From Actinomycetaceae bacterium (lineage in GTDB: Bacteria; Actinomycetota; Actinomycetes; Actinomycetales; Actinomycetaceae): a stretch of DNA of 64,000 bases. A program made the translations under genes and the position numbers. Below are positions 63,486 through 64,000 of this stretch, piece by piece. Within the stretch, counting starts at the first letter, position 1. Every line of letters begins with the position of its first letter. The notes under the pieces were generated by a model. That model was not told where the DNA came from, made no database searches, and worked only from the letters and a program-made list of their open reading frames with translations. The stretch covers positions 1 through 64,000 of the forward strand of contig JAUMUM010000010.1 of the NCBI GenBank assembly GCA_030530685.1, in the 5' to 3' direction.

Positions 63486-64000
63486 CTAGAATCCGGTGTC
63501 GGTCGGCTCGGGGTACCAGGCGCGCATGCGCTTGTACTGGTTGAAGCCATTGGCCAGGCGGTAGAAGGTCCTCTTGGGGTGGCGATCCTTGCCGTAGGCG
63601 AGCGGGTTGGTTGCGCCGAACTTCTTCCTGGCCGTCTTGACGCGCCGCAGCAGGGCAGGGTCGCGCACGTAGTTCTTGTTGGCGAGCTGCGGCGGAATGA
63701 TGCAGAAGATGGCCTCGCGTGAGTTCGTCGTGTACGGGAAGGTCTTGCCCTCCATGTCGGCGAGCATCGCGGCTGCCAGATCGACACCGGCCACCTTCAG
63801 GTAATAGTGACCGCGCCCGATCCGCGGATTGAGGTCGAGCCAGCGGGCTACGCCGTCGCGAGGGTCGATCTTGACGTCCATGGAGAAGAATCCGCGCAGG
63901 CCGACGGTCGTGACGATCCTCTTGGCGTCATCGATGAGCCGCTCGTTGTGTTCGGTCAGGACGATTCCGGCATTGCCGAGGTACTCGGGCTGGTGCAGGC
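63486..64000 (-). CDS. ATP-grasp ligase, partial at window edge
   Basis: The C-terminal about 171 codons are visible; the N-terminus lies beyond the window. The ATP-grasp core signature is present: LRGFFSMDVKIDP, then ARWLDLNPRIGRGHYYL, with the DxK and NPR residues that bind ATP and magnesium. Such carboxylate-amine ligases include D-aspartate ligases that build peptidoglycan cross-bridges; next to femX that role is plausible but not shown. It converges with femX. Confidence 0.78.
   Translation of the reverse strand, partial: LHQPEYLGNAGIVLTEHNERLIDDAKRIVTTVGLRGFFSMDVKIDPRDGVARWLDLNPRIGRGHYYLKVAGVDLAAAMLADMEGKTFPYTTNSREAIFCIIPPQLANKNYVRDPALLRRVKTARKKFGATNPLAYGKDRHPKRTFYRLANGFNQYKRMRAWYPEPTDTGF

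Overview
The window is GC-rich, gene-dense chromosomal DNA from an actinobacterium, most likely a member of the Actinomycetaceae (inference). The gene order largely follows the Mycobacterium tuberculosis stretch Rv2175c to Rv2241 as I recall it: Rv2175c, pknL, aroG, the Rv2191 exonuclease, trpD, erpA, Rv2205c, Rv2206, pepA, dlaT, Rv2219, glnA1, glnE, glnA2, panB, Rv2229c, nif3, aceE. A pyrophosphate-type phosphofructokinase and a FemX-type peptidoglycan bridge enzyme are not part of that order and fit Actinomyces-like bacteria. I see no insertion sequence, prophage, CRISPR array or replication origin.

Layout. 0-12 kb: an Rv2175c-type DNA-binding protein, a LysM/lytic transglycosylase, a PASTA Ser/Thr kinase, type II DAHP synthase, PPi-PFK, an exonuclease/UvrC-like fusion, trpD with a lone receiver protein, and sodA. 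12-21 kb: an FKBP lipoprotein with erpA, a glycerate-kinase-like protein with an M20 dipeptidase, a DUF3043 protein, pyrD and pepA. 21-38 kb: lpdA-dlaT (E3 and E2 of the 2-oxoacid dehydrogenases), glnA1, a polar amino-acid ABC transporter, the glnA2-glnE-phosphoglycerate-mutase-like operon, a DUF2207 protein and panB. 38-51 kb: map, a divergent TetR/SRPBCC pair, RNase P RNA, yaaA, a cysteine-poor CdsZ/Rv2229c homologue, an ABC-2 exporter, nif3, a two-subunit MetPS-type transporter, an aldo-keto reductase, an ArsR/CDF metal-efflux operon and tRNA-Val. 51-64 kb: a DUF3052 protein, aceE (E1 partner of DlaT and LpdA), YciO and HAD proteins, a possible ACP remnant, DUF3145, def, a tandem lipoprotein pair, tRNA-Asn, a two-gene membrane operon, femX and the edge of an ATP-grasp ligase gene.

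Cross-cutting signals. (1) At least 18 genes have a TANNNT -10 hexamer exactly 6 or 7 bases before an ATG or GTG. This implies leaderless mRNAs and fixes several starts. (2) Many spacers hold their own short, recent-looking direct duplications of 11-26 bases, and the same process appears inside three coding regions. (3) The aceE-DUF3145 neighbourhood, where other actinobacteria keep fabD-fabH-acpP-fabF, holds a 77-residue protein that aligns with acyl carrier protein but lacks the phosphopantetheine serine. (4) The Rv2229c/CdsZ homologue has lost its zinc-ribbon cysteines.

Genes that work together: AceE, DlaT and LpdA form the pyruvate dehydrogenase set; GlnA1, GlnA2, GlnE and the amino-acid ABC transporter serve nitrogen assimilation; the PASTA kinase, its likely Rv2175c-type substrate, the LysM transglycosylase and FemX with the ATP-grasp protein are cell-envelope functions.
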